From Deltaproteobacteria bacterium (GTDB lineage: Bacteria > Desulfobacterota > Desulfomonilia > Desulfomonilales > Desulfomonilaceae): DNA of 64,000 bases. The DNA lies in assembly GCA_016875095.1 (NCBI GenBank), contig VGSG01000005.1:1-64000 (forward strand). Reading direction: 5' to 3'. Of the stretch, positions 6,685 through 14,880 are shown piece by piece. The stretch's first letter is position 1. The number at the start of each line of letters is the position of its first letter. Below the pieces are notes generated by a model. The model searched no databases. It was not told the DNA's origin and was given only the letters and a program-made list of their open reading frames with translations. The translations under genes were made by a program, and so were the position numbers.

Positions 6685-9453
6685 TCACAGCCTCCGGACC
6701 TGTTCAAGCAGTCTCTCCAAATCGGAGTCCGCGCGGCAATGGACTCCCAGAATCCTTCTCCCCCTCTTCTTAAGCGCTTCGTAATCCCCCACCGACTGTG
6801 CGGTCTTGAGCACGCCGAAGGAATAGGGTTCCCCCGGGATGGGTATGTCTTCCGCGTCATCGCTCGTGATTTGGATATACAGACCTTTGTCAGGCCCGCC
6901 CTTGTGGATCTGGCCGGTGGAGTGCAAGTACCGGGGCCCGAACCCCAGCGTGGTAGCCACTTTGACCTTGTCGCGCAGTGTTGAGCGGACCTCTTGAAGC
7001 GCCTCACGGTTCTTGGGGGAGGCCGCGACAAAAGCGTTGATCGCAACGTAATCACCTGGTTTGATTTGCGAGAGTAGGGCTGAAAGACCGCTCTGAAGCC
7101 CCGGGTCGTCCGCGCGGATGCTTTCACCGGCAGGGACGCTGCCCTCGATGGCGTAGAGGTCCAGGACCTTCTTGGTCAGCGTCTTGGCCTCCTGCACGTT
7201 GGGTTGGTCAAATGGGTCGATCTTGAGGATCGCGCCCGCAACCGCGGTTGCAAACTCCCATCGGAACATCTCCCTGCCCAAATCGTACGCGGTGTGCAAC
7301 CTTTGGGTGACTACCGGGTATCTCTGTTTCTCCATGGTGGAGACAAATGAATCGCATGTCGCGTCTCCGTCCAGACGCGCATACACGAAGAGCCTGTCTC
7401 TGCCGTAACTTTCCGGATTGCCCGTGGGCTCTCCGTCGATTGGGATTATTCCTTTGGCTTCCTTTCCCGTGCTTTCCGCAATGAGTTGTTCCAGCCAGCA
7501 CCCGAAGCTCGCGATCGGTGGTGACATGATGAGGCTGAGCTTATCCATTCCTCGGAGGGCTGCTTCTCCCATGATCACGCCCAACCAGGCCCCCGGATTT
7601 TCCAGAGCCGGGACATCCGGCCCCGAACCCTCGGTGGCCTGTTGCGCCCGCATGAGCAACCGGTCCAAATCCGCTCCTATAAGCGCCAACGGCACGAGCC
7701 CGAAGTACGAGAGAGCGCTGAAACGTCCCCCAATATCGGATGGATTCAGGAACACCCTCCTGAAACGATGCTCTGCAGCCAATTTCCCAAGGCTGGTCCC
7801 CGGATCCGTGATTGCCACGAAATGATCTCCGGCGCCTTCACCCACGAGCTGTTCAAGGCGGGAGCGGAAGTATTTGTACAGCGACACCACCTCAATGGTG
7901 CCGCCCGATTTGCTCGAAACAATGAAAAGAGTTCGCTTGAGATCGAGTGAACGGTCCACCTGGAGTATGGAACCAGGGATTGTGGAGTCCAGGACGGTGA
8001 GTCTCAAATATCCGGGCGCCACCCCAAAACAGGTGGAGAAGACTTCCGGAGCAAGGCTGCTGCCACCCATACCGATGAGCACAGCGTCGGTGAAACCTTC
8101 GGATCGCGCCTCGTCCGCGAAGCGCCTCAACCGATCTGTTTCGTGCCGCATCGTCTCCACAACGGTGAGCCACCCCAGCCTCTGGCTGATTTCCTGCTGA
8201 TGTTCCGGGCTCTCCTTCCAGACCGACGGGTCAAACGACCAGATCCTGCCGGCGATCTTGTTGCGATCGAATTCCGCCAAGGTCTGTTCCACTTGTTGTT
8301 GCAGGCTGCCCAGGGACGCGGATCGGTGACCCCACCCGCGCAGGAGGCGGGTCCTCTTCTGCGCAATGCTTGCAAGCAACTCTTCGTAGGAATCCGCAAA
8401 GGCCCTGACACCGTTTTCCAGGAGCGTCTCCATCACCTGATCCATGTCGATGCCTAATTCCGCCAGGAGAGGAAAAAGCGCCTGCGCCTCACTCAGACCG
8501 TCTTCAAGCCGGAGCGCAGGCCGGCCGTGATCTCGGTACGCGTCCACGGTCGCGGTTGGAATGGTGTTAACCGTTTCGGGCCCGATGAGGGCATCCACAT
8601 AATACGTGTCCGGATAGTTAGGGTTCTTCGTGCTTGTGCTGGCCCAGAGCACTCTTTGGGGCCGCGCGCCCTTCGAGCGCAGGTCTGCGAAGGGTTCACC
8701 GTGGAATAGCTCCTTGTAGAGCGCATAAGCGAGCTTAGCGTTAGCTATGGCGGCCTGGCCCATCACCTTTGTCGCCCGATCCCTCAATCGGGGATCTCCC
8801 GTCTCTTTGAGAAGCTCGTCGACCATCGTGTCCACGCGGCTGACAAAGAACGACGCAACTGAGGAAACGCGACCAGGGTCTCCTCCCGAGGAGATCCATT
8901 GCCGCAAACCCTCCATGTACGCCCGGGCCGCGCCTCTGTACTGGTCCAGCGAGAACAGGAGTGTCACGTTGATGTTCACGCCTGCCGCAATGAGATCGGG
9001 GACCGCTTCCAGGCCCTGAGGGGTCCCCGGGACCTTTATCATGACGTTGGCGCGGTCCACCATGCGAAAGAGTTCCTTTGCCTGATTCACTGTTGCGAAT
9101 GCGTTATAGGCAAGCTCAGGGGAAACCTCCAGAGATACATAGCCGTCTCTGCCGTCGGTCTGCCGGAATATCGGCAGGAGCAGGTCCGCAGCCTCCCTAA
9201 TATCGGTCACCGCGAGCGCTTGGTATATCGCTTCAACCCCTTTGCCCTCGTCCACAAGAAGGTGCAGGTCGTGGTCGTACGTTTTTTCCCGGGTTATGGC
9301 CTGTTCGAATATCGTGGGGTTGGAGGTTACACCGGTCACCCCATCTTCATCGATCATTTTCTTGAGCCGTCCCGAACGAACCAGGTCCCGGCTGATGTTG
9401 TCGTACCAAACAGATTGTCCGAGATTTTTGAGTTCTTGAAGCGGATTGAGCAT
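6685..9453 (-). CDS. Bifunctional transaldolase / glucose-6-phosphate isomerase
   Basis: A 922-residue fusion. Residues 1-~370 are transaldolase: QSVWYDNISRDLV, GVTSNPTIFEQAI and ANVMIKVPGT, whose lysine (about residue 140) forms the Schiff base with dihydroxyacetone. Residues ~385-922 are phosphoglucose isomerase: VLIGMGGSSLAPEVF, FIVSSKSGGTIE (sugar-phosphate loop), GGRFSALSYFGLVPLAL. The protein links the non-oxidative pentose phosphate pathway (EC 2.2.1.2) with glycolysis/gluconeogenesis (EC 5.3.1.9). Such Tal-Pgi fusions are known from several bacterial groups and are about this length, so no truncation is indicated. It is transcribed alone, facing away from a divergent small gene. Cytoplasmic. 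Confidence 0.95.
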   Translation of the reverse strand: MLNPLQELKNLGQSVWYDNISRDLVRSGRLKKMIDEDGVTGVTSNPTIFEQAITREKTYDHDLHLLVDEGKGVEAIYQALAVTDIREAADLLLPIFRQTDGRDGYVSLEVSPELAYNAFATVNQAKELFRMVDRANVMIKVPGTPQGLEAVPDLIAAGVNINVTLLFSLDQYRGAARAYMEGLRQWISSGGDPGRVSSVASFFVSRVDTMVDELLKETGDPRLRDRATKVMGQAAIANAKLAYALYKELFHGEPFADLRSKGARPQRVLWASTSTKNPNYPDTYYVDALIGPETVNTIPTATVDAYRDHGRPALRLEDGLSEAQALFPLLAELGIDMDQVMETLLENGVRAFADSYEELLASIAQKRTRLLRGWGHRSASLGSLQQQVEQTLAEFDRNKIAGRIWSFDPSVWKESPEHQQEISQRLGWLTVVETMRHETDRLRRFADEARSEGFTDAVLIGMGGSSLAPEVFSTCFGVAPGYLRLTVLDSTIPGSILQVDRSLDLKRTLFIVSSKSGGTIEVVSLYKYFRSRLEQLVGEGAGDHFVAITDPGTSLGKLAAEHRFRRVFLNPSDIGGRFSALSYFGLVPLALIGADLDRLLMRAQQATEGSGPDVPALENPGAWLGVIMGEAALRGMDKLSLIMSPPIASFGCWLEQLIAESTGKEAKGIIPIDGEPTGNPESYGRDRLFVYARLDGDATCDSFVSTMEKQRYPVVTQRLHTAYDLGREMFRWEFATAVAGAILKIDPFDQPNVQEAKTLTKKVLDLYAIEGSVPAGESIRADDPGLQSGLSALLSQIKPGDYVAINAFVAASPKNREALQEVRSTLRDKVKVATTLGFGPRYLHSTGQIHKGGPDKGLYIQITSDDAEDIPIPGEPYSFGVLKTAQSVGDYEALKKRGRRILGVHCRADSDLERLLEQVRRL

Positions 9454-9491
9454 GAGCTGCCTCCAACGACCGGGAAATGCTCACATTATTC

Positions 9492-9520
9492 TTGACATCG
9501 ACACTGAGAGCGCTTAAAAT
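9492..9520 (+). promoter_or_regulatory. Sigma-70-type promoter
   Basis: TTGACA at 9492-9497 and TAAAAT at 9515-9520 with a 17-base spacer, close to consensus. The start of transcription would be near 9527, about 55 bases before the ATG at 9582. It also lies just upstream of the divergent Tal-Pgi gene, so the same segment probably holds both promoters. Confidence 0.75.
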
Positions 9521-9581
9521 GCTTTCCTCGGGTAGTAGAGTAGCGGAAAGGCGCAAACAACGCAATCCGCCGGGTGATTCA

Positions 9582-9758
9582 ATGGACGTGAAAAAGTTTT
9601 TGGAGCTTCAAACTCGAGAGATCGAGAAGCATAAGTGGATAGAATCTGAGAAGGCCGGCCACGATCTCGGGGTCGACGCGGTCATTGACTGGATTCTCAA
9701 GTACGCAGACCAGTTCAGCGCGGACTTTGTTCGAGATAACGGGTCGGGTAGTCAGTAA
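9582..9758 (+). CDS. Small conserved-looking protein, 58 residues
   Basis: The peptide begins MDVKKFLELQ and contains EIEKHKWIESEKAGHDLG and VIDWILKYADQF. It is amphipathic, highly charged and has two probable helices, with no signal peptide or transmembrane segment. A near-consensus promoter lies upstream and a strong rho-independent terminator 50 bp downstream, so it is a self-contained monocistronic unit. That raises confidence that it is real despite its length. A longer frame starting at 9477 begins upstream of the promoter and is rejected. I recall similar short proteins in related bacteria but cannot name a family or a function. Confidence 0.65.
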   Translation: MDVKKFLELQTREIEKHKWIESEKAGHDLGVDAVIDWILKYADQFSADFVRDNGSGSQ

Positions 9759-9808
9759 GAGTTTCGGGCTTAAGTAATCCCCCAGGTTCGAGGACCGCGC
9801 AACGAAGG

Positions 9809-9834
9809 GCCCTTTCCACGGAAAGGGCTTTTTT
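9809..9834 (+). terminator. Rho-independent terminator of the 58-residue gene
   Basis: Stem GCCCTTT/AAAGGGC (extendable by CC/GG) around a short CCACGG loop, immediately followed by six T residues. It lies about 50 bp behind the stop codon at 9758. Confidence 0.85.
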
Positions 9835-9891
9835 CGTTTCGGCAAAGACTTTCCTCGATTTTCTGACCAATCTTCCACTACCGACACGAAA

Positions 9892-10398
9892 TCATCTACT
9901 CGCAAGCGCTTCTCTTTCAAAACAATAGAACAGCCCTTTGCGAAACCGAACGATCCCTGCGTTACGGTATCCCCTTCGGTCGTACAGAGCCACGGAGCCG
10001 GGATTGTGCAGGAAAGCATCGAGGCGAATAGCCGCGTATCCGCGCGCTCCGGCATGTTGCTCGGCAAAGTCCATCAGTCGACTTGCGATACCCTGCCTCC
10101 ATCTGAGTGGATCTACCGCGAGCCTGTGTACGGCGAGTATCTTGCCTCCACCATATTCCCACTCAATCGCAGAATACTCCGGATCCTGATACTCGTTCAG
10201 AGCCATGATGCCGAAGACGCGGCCGTCATCCCTGGCAACATACAGAAAATGCGATTCAATGTCCTTCTGCAGAGTCCCGCTGTTAGGATATATTTCGTCC
10301 CACTGAAAGATCCCCTGCGATTCCATTTGCCAGACGCACGCGCTGATGACATCCATCACCTCAGGAAGATCCTGCATACTTGCTTGAGCGATTTCCAT
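9892..10398 (-). CDS. GNAT family N-acetyltransferase
   Basis: A 168-residue acetyltransferase. An acetyl-CoA binding segment is visible as VHRLAVDPLRWRQGIASRLMDFA (the core being RWRQGIASRL, matching the R/Q-x-x-G-x-G/A loop), followed by the usual AIRLDAFLHNPGSVALYDRRGY, in which NPGSVALY is motif B of the Gcn5-related fold. The likely start is the ATG at 10398, though a second Met seven codons later is possible. Family members acetylate amines on antibiotics, proteins or small metabolites; the substrate cannot be inferred. It lies between the small 9582 gene and the large HD-NTPase-TPR gene, with 168 bp to the latter and no sign of coupling. Confidence 0.9.
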   Translation of the reverse strand: MEIAQASMQDLPEVMDVISACVWQMESQGIFQWDEIYPNSGTLQKDIESHFLYVARDDGRVFGIMALNEYQDPEYSAIEWEYGGGKILAVHRLAVDPLRWRQGIASRLMDFAEQHAGARGYAAIRLDAFLHNPGSVALYDRRGYRNAGIVRFRKGLFYCFEREALASR

Positions 10399-10566
10399 GC
10401 CAAGCGCTCCGTCGAGTGATCGTCTGATCCGCGCATGATAACCCGAGCGCTGCCATTGTGGATGGTAGCACTTTGAGCTTCCCGGTCAGCATGTCTGGCG
10501 GTGTGAAGTTGGAGTTTGCGGCCAAGACTCCTTGCTTGCGCATAAGGACTTCATCGTTCCTTCAAC

Positions 10567-13500
10567 TCATTCAGATGGAATTCCACTTCCCGATCCTGCC
10601 TCCTCATCATTTTGGGTTCCGTACTTCAGCGCTAGGCTCTGAAATTTGGGATCGTCGCGAAGCGAATCCCAGTCCGGATCGCCCGCGACGTGTGACCATG
10701 AGATGTCGCCGTCTGCAAGGGAGGATTCGAGAAGTTGAAAGGCCTCGTCCACCTCATCTGACAAGGCTAACGCGCAGGCCAGATTATAATCATGTGCACC
10801 CATCTCAACTGCTCGCCGTCCCGCGGCCACTGCTTCCGCGAGTCTCCCCGCATCTCCCGACTCCCTCCATAAACCGATTAACAGAGCTGACTTGTGCGTC
10901 AGCCCCTCGGCTAGCGTTTCCCTTATTTCAGATCTCTGGTCTTCGCCGAAGCGCAGGTCCAGTGTGTCATAGGCCGCCACCGCCTCCTTCAACTGGCCTA
11001 ATATACCCAACGTCGCGACTTTGACCAACAGCGCCAGAGCCACCACTTCCCGCACCTCCGGGGTCTCGTCGGCGCCGAAGCGGACGTCTAGCTCGTCAAA
11101 GGTCCCAACGGCTTCCGCCTGACGACCCAATTTAACCAGCGTGACGGCCTTATTAGACAGCTCCTTCGCGACGTCTTCCCGCACTTCACGCTCCGTGTCA
11201 TCCCCGAAGTCCCGAACCAGATCATCACAGACTCCCATCGCCTCCTCGGGTTTGCCCAACTTATACAGCCTGGTGGCTCTCGCCCGCAGAGCCACCACTA
11301 CCAGTCTCCGGATTGCAGGGGTCTTTTCATCGCAAAAACGCCGGACCAGATCATCGTCGGCAGCCACGGCCTCCTGACGCAGGCCTAAACGGGCTAAAAC
11401 GAGCGACTTGTTGCCTAGCCCCATTGCTATCAGGACCCTCACCTCGGGGGCCGCCTCATCGCCGAAGCACCGGAGGAGCTGATCGCAGGCGCTCGCCGCC
11501 TCCTCAAGTCTATTGAGGTCGCGCAAAGTCCTGCTCTTGGCTAACAGCGCAAGTGCCACTACCTCCTTCACCGCGGGGGTCGCCTCATCGCCGAAGCTCT
11601 CGACGAGACGATCATAGGTCGCAAGCTCCGCTTCTGATAGTTGAATCGCCCGCTCCGGGTCTTCCTTCGCAAGCTCATGCATGGCGCATGCGTGACCCCA
11701 TAGCCAATGGACCGTCACGTCCGTCCCCGTGTACAAGTGATCCGCGCTCGCGAGATGGAACGATACGCTGGCCTGGCACCACGCAGGAAGACATCTGGAG
11801 TGTCTCGAGAACCACCAGGCTGACGGCAATTGGAGTTCTGCCTCTCCAATTTCCGATGACTGCAAGAGGAAGTCGAACTGCGGGCGGACGTGTTCATCCC
11901 TAACACCAGACGCGTACCCGTCTTTGAGCATCCGATCAAGGACCGAAAGATAGTCTTCTGCTTTCCCGCCGTTTTCTGCGAGAAGAAGCGGGCCAAAAAC
12001 GGAATGGTATTCCCACCTCGGGACAAGGCTTTGTTTGAACCCGCTGTGTGGCCGTGCACCTGCCTCGATGAAACGAGAGAGGGTCAAGAACACGCATGCT
12101 GCGGGTCCGTAGGTCGCGGACATGGCCGGCCAGGTGAGGTTCAACCAAATGTTGGCAACGTCGCTGCTAAATGCCGCTGCGTCTTCCACGCCCAGCCGGT
12201 CTTTGTCGCGTTCCGTCATTGCCCTGACGTAGTAGGCAATAGCCTCAGGGTCCGTCTCGATGGAGGCCACAGCATCGAGGAACTGAGCATCGATCTCGAC
12301 ATCTAGCTTCTGGAACTGCTGATTCCGAAATGACCGCCCTTGAGGCATTCCTTTCCACATTTCGCGGCGCTGATCGGCGTCAAGCGGTTCCACGCGCAAC
12401 AGTCGGAGATCTCCCAATTCCACTAGTCGCGTAGGCCAGTCAGGCTTGTCGTGCATGCGTTCGGTTCTGATGGTCCCCACAAAGCAACGCTCCTGGAAGC
12501 CAGGGTATAAACGAAACCACTCTAGCAGACGGTGTACGGCTTCTGAAGCAGCTGGACCACTGCCCGGAGGAGGAAGATATTCGGGAAGGTCGTCAGCAAA
12601 GAGGATAGCCTTGTTAGCTCTCGAGCGTCCGCGACCATCATAGTGAGTCTGGAAGTCAATCTCGAATCTGGAGGCGTGTTGCGGGATTGAACCGGATTCA
12701 GGGCGGACGACGACCCAGGAGTGTGCGTCAGGCCCTACTTTCTCCCTGATCCATTCGTACGCCGCGCGCGTCTTCCCGCAATTAGCTGGGCCAACGAAGA
12801 TTCGGTTCACCGCACCGGCGACAGTGCCCAGTTCGCTGAGGTTGGGCTGTATGTACGCGTTGTCGATCACGGTGAGGGGGCCGGCTTTGCCCAGGTACTC
12901 AGCCAGTTCAACCGCAGGGACCGCGGCAAGTTTGAGCGGCTCTCCGGAGATGGGTAGCTCTATGCCTGGGCCGACTGGGGAAGCTTCGATTAGAATACGT
13001 TCAAGATCGATATTCCAGCCGTCAGCAATTAAGATGCCCGCCTTCACGAGCTGGTCCCGAAGCGAAGGGGTGCAGTGCTTGCAATCGAAACTCAGCCTGT
13101 GCGGAAAGTGATGCGCGCTCAAATTGCGGGCGATGGGAGGCCACTCTTCCGTTCGAAAGTATCTCGATAAACCCACGATCGCGTCGAGATCTTCTTGAGT
13201 CCTGACCGAGAAGGAAATAACAACGTTTTGGCCGTCAGGTTCCCACCCGTGCACACTCGCGCGTCCTACCTGTTTGCGCTGATCAGGGCCCTGAAGGCTC
13301 TCGTTGGGCACAGCCACCACCGAAACCCGCGACTCATCAAGGTGGAGCGTGTCGGCAGCTTTGAGTAAGGTCGCCAGGCGCCTCAAGTTTCCCGTTTTGT
13401 TAAGTACCGTGTACGATTCCGGAATCTCTTGGAGCTTGGTGTCGAAATCCTCTTTGCAGTCATGAATTCTGATAATCCAGTCAATGTATTCTGCTGCGTG

Positions 13501-13905
13501 CTGAGATTCGATACTTAGCGCCTGCCAGTTCCTGCACACAAAATCCCCGGAGCCTTCTCCATGCTGGAATCCGTTCGGCAAAACGGCATTATGAAGCCCC
13601 TTATCGAAATCGTGACAGCAAGCCGCGCAGGAGAGCAAGTACAGATCAACCGATGAGAAGCTGTCCAGGTTTCTCTTCCTCTCCGGGGACCGATCGTTGG
13701 TCTCCCAGAGAAATCGCCAAATGTTCTCCTCGACCTTTTCAACGTGAACTCGCCCGTTCACGTTGGCGCCCTTCTCTGTCTGCCGATCATGGATTTGGCT
13801 TGCGATCTCCCATGTGCGGTTCGCGGCTTCAGCCAACCTTGAGTCCAGCTTCATCAGATAATCGCGGAGCGGGCCGTGGGATGGCGCTTGGACAGTCGCT
13901 GTCAT
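10567..13905 (-). CDS. HD-domain / P-loop NTPase / TPR protein (STAND-like, candidate conflict protein)
   Basis: The 1112 residues fall into three parts. Residues ~20-270 form an HD phosphohydrolase-like domain: His54 (VHVEK), His98-Asp99 in CCHDFDKG, His115 (QHGEG), a further His-Asp pair at 148-149 (IRIHD) and ADTLHLD at ~184-190, resembling the HD-CE type described from prokaryotic conflict systems. Residues ~360-700 form an NTPase: Walker A GPANCGKT at 372-379 and a Walker B-like strand ILFADD at 434-439. Residues ~760-1010 are six TPR-like units spaced exactly 43 residues apart (F771, F814, F857, F900, F943, F986), then a TPR end-of-group-like tail (~1034-1095). There is no signal peptide. 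The start ATG follows GAGGAAAAAG. The effector-NTPase-repeat layout matches STAND immune proteins in outline. No toxin, nuclease or mobile gene lies alongside, so a defence role is inference only. Confidence 0.85.
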   Translation of the reverse strand: MTATVQAPSHGPLRDYLMKLDSRLAEAANRTWEIASQIHDRQTEKGANVNGRVHVEKVEENIWRFLWETNDRSPERKRNLDSFSSVDLYLLSCAACCHDFDKGLHNAVLPNGFQHGEGSGDFVCRNWQALSIESQHAAEYIDWIIRIHDCKEDFDTKLQEIPESYTVLNKTGNLRRLATLLKAADTLHLDESRVSVVAVPNESLQGPDQRKQVGRASVHGWEPDGQNVVISFSVRTQEDLDAIVGLSRYFRTEEWPPIARNLSAHHFPHRLSFDCKHCTPSLRDQLVKAGILIADGWNIDLERILIEASPVGPGIELPISGEPLKLAAVPAVELAEYLGKAGPLTVIDNAYIQPNLSELGTVAGAVNRIFVGPANCGKTRAAYEWIREKVGPDAHSWVVVRPESGSIPQHASRFEIDFQTHYDGRGRSRANKAILFADDLPEYLPPPGSGPAASEAVHRLLEWFRLYPGFQERCFVGTIRTERMHDKPDWPTRLVELGDLRLLRVEPLDADQRREMWKGMPQGRSFRNQQFQKLDVEIDAQFLDAVASIETDPEAIAYYVRAMTERDKDRLGVEDAAAFSSDVANIWLNLTWPAMSATYGPAACVFLTLSRFIEAGARPHSGFKQSLVPRWEYHSVFGPLLLAENGGKAEDYLSVLDRMLKDGYASGVRDEHVRPQFDFLLQSSEIGEAELQLPSAWWFSRHSRCLPAWCQASVSFHLASADHLYTGTDVTVHWLWGHACAMHELAKEDPERAIQLSEAELATYDRLVESFGDEATPAVKEVVALALLAKSRTLRDLNRLEEAASACDQLLRCFGDEAAPEVRVLIAMGLGNKSLVLARLGLRQEAVAADDDLVRRFCDEKTPAIRRLVVVALRARATRLYKLGKPEEAMGVCDDLVRDFGDDTEREVREDVAKELSNKAVTLVKLGRQAEAVGTFDELDVRFGADETPEVREVVALALLVKVATLGILGQLKEAVAAYDTLDLRFGEDQRSEIRETLAEGLTHKSALLIGLWRESGDAGRLAEAVAAGRRAVEMGAHDYNLACALALSDEVDEAFQLLESSLADGDISWSHVAGDPDWDSLRDDPKFQSLALKYGTQNDEEAGSGSGIPSE

Positions 13906-14293
13906 CTTTTTCCTCGTGCGCCAGTCTGGATTGACAAAACAAGTGTATGAAGAAACAGACTATGCCGGCTAGGCTTGTCCGCCTCGTCCTACATCCCTTC
14001 TACCACGTCAAAGCCAACCGACAAACGAATTCAGAGGCGTTGCATATACCCTGCATAACCCCCCCTGCCTTGAGCTAGGAGCCTCTGTGATTCTAAGGTC
14101 TTGCAGTCAATTAACAGCCAAAAGACTAGCAGACTCAACAAGTTATGGCAATGAAAATGCTAGCAAAAAGCGCTTGAAAAGAGGAAACGCAGGGCCTCGT
14201 GACCGTCGGTTTTTGCCAAGACAACGATATGCCTTAGTGCCTCGCCTTTTCTTTCGGGAAATCGTGTTCAAAGTACGATCGGAGGTGATGACC
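13906..14293. other. Intergenic region upstream of the HD-NTPase-TPR gene
   Basis: This region must hold divergent promoters for the large minus-strand gene and the small gene at 14294. A TTGACA-like hexamer appears near 13930 on the plus strand. I found no convincing gene. The frame beginning at 14087 continues into the small gene but lacks a ribosome site at its upstream starts. Confidence 0.4.
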
Positions 14294-14470
14294 ATGCAAG
14301 AAGCGTATGTGAGCCGCCCACGAGGTCTACCAAAGGATACCGTTGAATACGAAAGGATCAAGGAAGCCTTCAAGGGCGAAGAAAAAAGAATAGAGCGCTT
14401 CAGGCAGTGTATAGACGACGCGTGGGACCTGAGAGACGAAAAAACATGCGTCTCCGTCCGCCAAGTTTGA
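14294..14470 (+). CDS. Small hypothetical protein, 58 residues
   Basis: Begins MQEAYVSRPRGLPKD and continues with a strongly charged helical stretch (VEYERIKEAFKGEEKRIER) and a single Cys-containing end (CIDDAWDLRDEKTC). The ATG at 14294 lies nine bases after GGAGG at 14281-14285, a strong ribosome site; another ATG at 14288 is too close to it. The protein is soluble and unlike anything I recognise. It is followed by the hairpin-rich non-coding stretch, and preceded by the divergent HD-NTPase-TPR gene, with which it could share a regulatory region. Confidence 0.5.
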   Translation: MQEAYVSRPRGLPKDTVEYERIKEAFKGEEKRIERFRQCIDDAWDLRDEKTCVSVRQV

Positions 14471-14501
14471 TAGCTACTACCGTAGTTAAGAATCGGCAAC
14501 T

Positions 14502-14644
14502 AATCGTGAAAGTTCTCGACTTCGACGAGCGCTCCGTGGCTCTGCCTCGGAGATAGGGTCCAAGAGCGCACCGTTGCGCAATAATGTGGAGGGGAGACTC
14601 ATCTCCCCTCCACGCCTCCCCATACGTACACCCCACCCGGGGTG
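14502..14644 (+). repeat. Interspersed repeat family R1, copy A
   Basis: One of three related intergenic elements in the window (others at 52652-52785 on the minus strand and 61277-61420 on the plus strand). Shared blocks in order are AATCRTGRAAG, GCCTCGGAGATMGG, CAAGAGCG, then a GGAG-rich/CTCC-rich hairpin, then CCTCCCCATACGT and a CCGACC-like end. Identity between copies is about 75-80 percent by eye. In this copy the hairpin is perfect: 12-bp arms at 14586-14597 and 14602-14613 with loop CTCA. The element is not open in any shared frame (copy A has stops where copies B and C do not), so it looks non-coding. Confidence 0.8.
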
Positions 14645-14688
14645 CTGCACTCCGACCACTGTCGTAGGAATGCCCTTTCAAGCAAGGA

Positions 14689-14740
14689 AGACGGGGAGAG
14701 CTTTCTTGTAAAAAGGTTTCTCTCCGAACCCCTTTCCAAA
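14689..14740 (+). repeat. Hairpin repeat family R2, copy 1
   Basis: Pattern ACGGGGAGAGC-TTTCTTGTAAAAAGG-TTTCTCTCC followed by a CCCTTTCC-AAAAGC tail. It resembles the elements at 14819-14880 and 23263-23316: a G-rich arm, CTTCTT/AAGAAG inner stem, C-rich arm and a pyrimidine-rich tail. This copy is the most degenerate of the three. Confidence 0.5.
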
Positions 14741-14754
14741 AGCTTCTATACGGC

Positions 14755-14797
14755 GTTGGCATCTCTGCTTCCTGTGCCAGGAAGCAGAGATGCCAAC
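14755..14797. repeat. Perfect 19-bp inverted repeat (5-base loop)
   Basis: Arms at 14755-14773 and 14779-14797 are exact reverse complements, with loop GTGCC. There is no T-run on either side, so this is not a classical terminator. It sits between two R2 hairpins in the intergenic region behind the crotonase gene. It could form a very stable RNA hairpin or a DNA cruciform, or mark the end of a small mobile element. Confidence 0.9.
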
Positions 14798-14818
14798 GAA
14801 ATATAGAGTTTCTTGAAG

Positions 14819-14880
14819 GGGGCTTCGGGGGAAACTTCTTTACACAAAGAAGTTCCCCCCGTGCTTTACTTCTTTGAAAA
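14819..14880 (+). repeat. Hairpin repeat family R2, copy 2
   Basis: Arms GGGGAA-CTTCTTT and AAAGAAG-TTCCCC (with one bulged A) around loop ACAC, within 14828-14860, followed by a tail ending TCTTTGAAAA. Arrangement and tail match the copy at 23263-23316 directly behind rsmB. Here it lies 11 bases from the stop codon of the minus-strand crotonase gene, so it may act at the 3' end of that transcript. Confidence 0.65.

Noticed and set aside
9892-14470. Multi-gene defence island around the HD-NTPase-TPR gene
   Set aside because: Neighbours are a generic GNAT enzyme and unknown small proteins; no restriction, toxin-antitoxin, nuclease, integrase or tRNA-associated attachment site was found, so only the single gene is put forward.
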